The notes below the pieces were generated by a model. The model was given only the letters and a program-made list of their open reading frames with translations, was not told the DNA's origin and made no database searches. A DNA stretch of 9,170 nucleotides from Omnitrophica bacterium RIFCSPLOWO2_01_FULL_45_10b (GTDB lineage: Bacteria; Omnitrophota; Omnitrophia; Omnitrophales; Danuiimicrobiaceae), in assembly GCA_001804205.1 (NCBI GenBank), contig MHFM01000020.1:11237-20406 (forward strand), read 5' to 3'. The position numbers and the translations under genes were made by a program. Shown piece after piece: positions 6,627 to 9,170 of this stretch (its first letter is position 1; every line of letters starts with the position of its first letter).

Positions 6627-6938
6627 TCAAAATGCCTTTGGCCCTACCACAATGAGCGTTACTAAGCTGAAAAGAATCATAATAAGATCCGGCATAAGGC
6701 GGCGTGTTTTGAACCAAGTTTTGGAAAACCGAATCCCCAACAAAAGAGCAACTAATAAACTAATTAGATAAGCGGCTCGGATGCCCTGCGAAACCCCATA
6801 AGCTGAAGCAAGAAATATCAGCCCTGAAACAGAACCTGCAATCAACGAAGCGGCGCTTTTCGCTTTAACATAACCAATAACGCCGCCCACTAAATTAAAA
6901 ATCCCGTAAGCTGTAATAATGAATATTTCTAAAACCAT
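6627..6938 (-). CDS. TMEM14 / UPF0136 family small membrane protein
   Basis: This 103-residue integral membrane protein has four predicted helices (about 4-23, 28-48, 52-70 and 81-98). The glycine- and alanine-rich stretch GGVIGYVKAKSAASLIAGSV (18-37) and the later LGIRFSKTWFKTRRLMPD (67-84) match the TMEM14/UPF0136 pattern. Relatives include eukaryotic TMEM14C and plant FAX proteins, implicated in porphyrin and fatty-acid movement across membranes. Bacterial members are poorly characterised. The ATG is fixed by an in-frame TAG directly before it. GGAAGGG ends 7 nt upstream as ribosome site. It is the first gene of the pair with the SEC-C gene; no convincing promoter was found in the hairpin-rich region upstream. 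Confidence 0.82.
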   Translation of the reverse strand: MVLEIFIITAYGIFNLVGGVIGYVKAKSAASLIAGSVSGLIFLASAYGVSQGIRAAYLISLLVALLLGIRFSKTWFKTRRLMPDLIMILFSLVTLIVVGPKAF

Positions 6939-6976
6939 CTAGTAGCCCTTCCCGGTTCTTTTATCCGGGTATAATA

Positions 6977-7076
6977 TTACCTTATTATTGAGCCATCGGG
7001 AAATCTTTAATCTACCCGATGGCTCATCCTACGCCCGCCAACGATCTTTGGCGGGCATAGGATTACCATAAGGTAA
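6977..7076. repeat. nested inverted repeats able to form a three-way junction
   Basis: Outer arms TTACCTTAT (6977-6985) and ATAAGGTAA (7068-7076) are perfectly complementary. They enclose two directly adjacent hairpins. One is GAGCCATCGGG (6990-7000) with CCCGATGGCTC (7015-7025), 11 perfect base pairs. The other is 7026-7041 with 7048-7063, 16 bp with one C-A mismatch and a 6-nt loop (stem GCCCGCCAA/TTGGCGGGC). The mismatch becomes G-U if transcribed from the minus strand, as a leader of the TMEM14 gene. Confidence 0.8.
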
Positions 7077-7130
7077 CCCTCTGCCAGCTTTGTTGGATGT
7101 AAGTCCTAAATTTAATGAAGCTGACGAGGG
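7077..7130. repeat. two-segment hairpin
   Basis: CCCTC (7077-7081) pairs with GAGGG (7126-7130), and CAGCTT (7085-7090) pairs with AAGCTG (7118-7123), across a small internal loop. It begins at the base right after the preceding nested repeat and overlaps the next hairpin by 2 nt. Confidence 0.5.
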
Positions 7131-7164
7131 TGAGGGGCCGGGGAATTTTCCTCGACCCCTCACC
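7129..7164. repeat. long GC-rich hairpin
   Basis: GGTGAGGGG (7129-7137) pairs with CCCCTCACC (7156-7164). The stem continues inward to about 7144/7149 with one C-A mismatch and one G-T wobble, leaving a tiny loop. It is followed by TTATTATT rather than a T-run, so it is not a clear terminator. Confidence 0.75.
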
Positions 7165-7288
7165 TTATTATTAAGTGTATCTCAAGATTATATCGTTAGA
7201 AAGAAGTCGTGTTTTTACCAAGCTGGCCGATAATCAAGTGAAGCCTAAATCTTCCGGAGCGAAGCGAACGGAAGTTTATTGGCTGAAC

Positions 7289-7340
7289 TTGACCCCTCAC
7301 CCACTTGATCTTAAAAAAATCAGGTGGGTGAGGGGTTCAA
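7289..7340. repeat. about 20-bp hairpin in the DUF378 leader
   Basis: The left arm (7289-7309, core CCCCTCACCCAC) pairs with the right arm (7319-7340, core GTGGGTGAGGGG) across a 9-nt A-rich loop. There is one single-base bulge and one T-G pair that is a wobble only in plus-strand RNA. Its 3' side is not followed by a T-run. It lies 61 nt before the DUF378 ATG. A second hairpin, CACAGC (7345-7350) with GCTGTG (7373-7378), follows before the ribosome site. Confidence 0.75.
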
Positions 7341-7389
7341 TTCGCACAGCAGCTACGTCAAATGGTTCATAAGCTGTGTGCTCATTGAA

Positions 7390-7396
7390 GGGAGGG
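7390..7396 (+). promoter_or_regulatory. Shine-Dalgarno site of DUF378 gene
   Basis: GGGAGGG lies 5 nt before the ATG at 7402. It decides this start over the upstream in-frame ATG at 7324, which falls within the right arm of a hairpin. Confidence 0.85.
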
Positions 7397-7401
7397 CTCA
7401 A

Positions 7402-7617
7402 ATGAAACAAAACTGTAACATATGCAAAGTAATCGGAGCACTCGTTATCATCGGTGCGATAAACTGGGGATTGGTAGGTGTTTTCCAGTTTAATTTAGTC
7501 ACCCGGTTTCTAGGAGAAATGACAACGGCTACGCGTGCCGTGTACGGCGTCATTGGCCTTGCCGGGCTACTAAAACTGCTTGCCTATTTCAAGGCTTGTC
7601 CTGCCTGCAACAAATAA
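7402..7617 (+). CDS. DUF378 family small membrane protein with terminal CxxC pairs
   Basis: This 71-residue protein has two transmembrane helices (about 8-30 and 46-63) separated by a short loop. The family hallmark is GAINWGLVGVFQFNLVTRFLG (18-38), followed by RAVYGVIGLAGLLKLLAYF (45-63), matching DUF378 closely. Unusual is a CxxC at each end, C5-N-I-C8 and C66-P-A-C69. With two helices both termini lie on the same side of the membrane, so the four cysteines could form one metal site or a redox pair. This is an inference. The family's function is unknown to me. The gene stands alone on the plus strand, preceded by a highly structured leader and followed by a palindromic terminator. Confidence 0.88.
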   Translation: MKQNCNICKVIGALVIIGAINWGLVGVFQFNLVTRFLGEMTTATRAVYGVIGLAGLLKLLAYFKACPACNK

Positions 7618-7634
7618 GCAGCTGCCAATATCAA

Positions 7635-7668
7635 TAAGGTAGGTTACGTTTAAACGTGACCTACCTTA
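7635..7668. terminator. 34-bp near-perfect palindrome, probable bidirectional terminator
   Basis: TAAGGTAGGTTACGTTT (7635-7651) is complementary to 7652-7668 with a single T-G wobble (7645/7658); the centre is TTAA. It lies between the stop of DUF378 (7617) and the stop of the convergent exonuclease gene (7676). T-runs are poor on both sides, so terminator function rests on position and stem strength. Confidence 0.65.
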
Positions 7669-7675
7669 ACTGGCC

Positions 7676-8440
7676 TTAAATTTTAAGTTCAAGGCTCACG
7701 GGACAATGATCAGAACCAGTTACCTGATTTAAAATTCCAACGTCTTTCACATCGGCCAACAAATCCTTCGTCACAAAATGATAATCAATGCGCCACCCTA
7801 CATTGCGTTCTCTGGCGCCTGTTTTCATATCCCACCAAGTATACTGATCCGGTAAAGGGCAAAATTGCCGGAATACATCCACTTGGCCGTGCTTAATCCA
7901 TTTGTCAATCCAGGCACGTTCAATGGGAAGAAAGCCGGACACATCTTCATTTTCTTTTGGCCTGGCTAAATCAACGGGTTTATGCGCCGTATTGTAATCT
8001 CCCGAAACAATGACGCGCTTTCCATCAGCTTTTAGCTTTTCGACAAATCGCAATGTTTCCTCGTAAAAATCAAGTTTGTACTGAAGCCGAATGTCGTCCT
8101 TTTTTCCGTTAGGGAAATAAATATTCAGAACAGTGAATTCAGGATATTCGGTTACAAGTACACGCCCTTCAATGTCAAAGCGGTTTACACCAAAACCAGT
8201 CTTTACAGAAATGGGTTTCTTTTTGGTAAACGTAGCGACGCCCGAATAACCTTTACGTTCGGCGGAATTAAAAAACGCGTGGTAACCTTGGGGATTTAAA
8301 AGTTCAGAATCTAATTGGCTTGGAAGCGCTTTTGTTTCTTGGACGCACACAACATCGGGAGATTCCTTGGCGAGCCAATCCAGAAATCCTTTTTTCTGAG
8401 CCGCGCGGATTCCGTTGACATTCCACGAAACGATTTTCAT
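7676..8440 (-). CDS. xth: exodeoxyribonuclease III / AP endonuclease
   Basis: This base-excision-repair enzyme cleaves 5' to abasic sites and trims 3' blocks and 3' ends of duplex DNA. The 254-residue protein is a single endonuclease/exonuclease/phosphatase domain of normal length for the bacterial ExoIII/ExoA group. Active-site residues are in place: N7 (WNVNGIR), E35 (QETKA), Y108 (NIYFPNG), D148 and N150 (GDYNTAH), D219 (GWRIDYH) and the terminal D244-H245 (GSDHCPV). These correspond to E34, Y109, D151, N153, D229, D258 and H259 of the E. coli enzyme. The frame includes a TTG one codon upstream, but the ATG at 8440 is preferred. No Shine-Dalgarno site is present; a TATAAT box sits only 7 nt upstream, suggesting a leaderless message. 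The gene is convergent with DUF378, with a palindrome between them. Confidence 0.95.
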   Translation of the reverse strand: MKIVSWNVNGIRAAQKKGFLDWLAKESPDVVCVQETKALPSQLDSELLNPQGYHAFFNSAERKGYSGVATFTKKKPISVKTGFGVNRFDIEGRVLVTEYPEFTVLNIYFPNGKKDDIRLQYKLDFYEETLRFVEKLKADGKRVIVSGDYNTAHKPVDLARPKENEDVSGFLPIERAWIDKWIKHGQVDVFRQFCPLPDQYTWWDMKTGARERNVGWRIDYHFVTKDLLADVKDVGILNQVTGSDHCPVSLELKI

Positions 8441-8447
8441 CAAATGT

Positions 8448-8475
8448 ATTATAACCTGGGATCAAAATTTTTGAA
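8448..8475 (-). promoter_or_regulatory. promoter of xth, probably leaderless
   Basis: On the minus strand, TTCAAA (8475-8470) is followed after 16 bp by a perfect TATAAT (8453-8448). Only 7 nt separate the -10 from the ATG (8440), so transcription would begin at or beside the start codon. Confidence 0.6.
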
Positions 8476-8569
8476 TTTAATAATTGGGGATACTGCTATA
8501 GGTATTCTACGGAGAAATAATTAACCGGTATTAACCGTAACGCCACGATTTTACGCGATCGATTTTATA

Positions 8570-9170
8570 TTATTTTTTTTGAAGCAGCGTACCTTTGTAC
8601 GCCGTGACTTTATTTCCTAGACCACTCAATTCGGTCATAGGATTGTCTACCTTGCCACCCACTTCTATCACGTCTGTGGTTAATGCAGCCTGTTGTTTTT
8701 GCTTCGCCGGTTTTGATGATGGTGATTGTAACGAATACTCATAAGAATTAGTATACTTAGAAAAAGAACTTTTGCTCCTGTCAGCGCCATAATCATTCGC
8801 AGAACGGTTAATATAAAACTGTATTCCCTGCGCACGCAATGCAGCATCTATTTTAGGAAGATAGCTATCGAGTTTGGCGAATTCCCCCTTCATAAGCGAC
8901 ATATAAGAAGATGGTAAATTAGTTGTGTAATCGGGAAGTGGGCCCTTGGCTGGTATCTGTGCACTATAATAAACAGCTGTATGCACTAGTTCTGCAAACA
9001 GATCGATTAGAATATCGGTTTTTTGGCTTTCCGTTAAGCGCCAGTCGCTCATTAAAGATGTAATCAACCCTCCGGCCGATATACGATTATTTCCTATCAT
9101 CGGAATATTGGAACCATCCCATGGATTGAGAGCGCCCAATCCTACCGCATCCTCACTAATCCCAAGAGGA
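8570..9170 (-). CDS. C-terminal part of an unrecognised protein, cut by the window edge
   Basis: The frame is open from the right edge to the TAA at 8570-8572, giving 199 visible residues. The first ATG-like codon would be a TTG at 9139, but coding continues upstream (PLGISEDAVG precedes it), so this is best read as the end of a longer protein. I recognise no domain. Visible parts are a glycine-rich beginning (NPWDGSNIPMIGNNRISAGG, about 15-34), a helical segment TESQKTDILIDLFAELVHTA (about 47-66), a second likely helix (EFAKLDSYLPKIDAALRAQG), and then a serine-, tyrosine- and lysine-rich low-complexity stretch at about 125-165 that may be disordered. The very end is basic (GTLLQKK). No signal peptide, membrane segment or cysteine is visible. 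Its stop is 129 bp from the xth start and both lie on the minus strand. Confidence 0.65.
   Translation of the reverse strand, partial: PLGISEDAVGLGALNPWDGSNIPMIGNNRISAGGLITSLMSDWRLTESQKTDILIDLFAELVHTAVYYSAQIPAKGPLPDYTTNLPSSYMSLMKGEFAKLDSYLPKIDAALRAQGIQFYINRSANDYGADRSKSSFSKYTNSYEYSLQSPSSKPAKQKQQAALTTDVIEVGGKVDNPMTELSGLGNKVTAYKGTLLQKK

Larger units (their letters stand above)
6939..7401. other. 463-bp gene-free region packed with hairpins
   Basis: No credible coding region lies here. A possible 65-codon GTG-initiated frame at 7175-7372 has no ribosome site and runs through the hairpins. The stretch contains at least eight inverted repeats, several directly abutting: 6951-6969, 6977-7076 (enclosing 6990-7025 and 7026-7063), 7077-7130, 7129-7164, 7251-7274, 7289-7340 and 7345-7378. 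A TATAAT at 6970-6975 has no matching -35. The right end is the 5' leader of the DUF378 gene. It could hold a structured ncRNA or leader, or a set of short palindromic repeat elements. Confidence 0.6.

Noticed and set aside
6970..6975. Perfect TATAAT on the plus strand as promoter of an ncRNA
   Set aside because: No -35 element at 16-18 bp and no extended -10. It may still be real but cannot be supported.
7175..7372. 65-codon plus-strand frame in the hairpin region
   Set aside because: GTG start without a ribosome site, no recognisable protein features, and it runs through several hairpins.
6939..7401. CRISPR array
   Set aside because: The repeats are inverted, differ in length and sequence, and have no regular spacers.

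Overview
This is a bacterial chromosomal segment of low to moderate GC content with compact genes on both strands. The mix of an anaerobic-type 2-oxoacid:ferredoxin oxidoreductase, a stand-alone SEC-C protein and several small DUF families points to an uncultured or deep-branching Gram-negative-type bacterium. An Omnitrophota-like lineage is a guess; no rRNA, tRNA or lineage marker is present to settle it.

Left part (1-4434, minus strand): two short transcription units of central carbon metabolism. DUF2203 protein is followed by an aspartase/fumarase-superfamily lyase (24-nt gap), and after 123 bp a CBS-domain protein is followed by KorA, the fused gamma-alpha subunit of 2-oxoglutarate:ferredoxin oxidoreductase (9-nt gap, ribosome site overlapping the preceding stop). 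The partner subunit KorB is not in the window. A perfect 15-bp inverted repeat spanning about 106 bp abuts the korA stop. The DUF2203 gene has a good sigma70-type promoter.

Middle (4606-6938): a DUF2231 four-helix membrane protein is divergent from a TetA-like MFS exporter. The exporter converges, with zero intergenic bases, on a two-gene minus-strand operon (TMEM14/UPF0136 membrane protein, then a SEC-C zinc-binding protein). A 14-bp perfect palindrome contains both stop codons.

Right part (6939-9170): a 463-bp gene-free stretch (6939-7401) packed with back-to-back hairpins lies between the TMEM14 gene and a plus-strand DUF378 membrane protein. Some arms can pair in two mutually exclusive ways, and two hairpins share arm sequences. 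This is the most unusual part of the window and could be a structured leader/ncRNA or a nest of short palindromic repeats. A 34-bp near-perfect palindrome separates DUF378 from the convergent exodeoxyribonuclease III gene, whose promoter lies so close to its ATG that the mRNA is probably leaderless. The window ends inside the C-terminal part of an unrecognised minus-strand protein.

No CRISPR array, insertion sequence, tRNA or rRNA is visible. I found no clear new multi-gene system. The hairpin cluster and the repeat at korA are the best candidates for undescribed elements.
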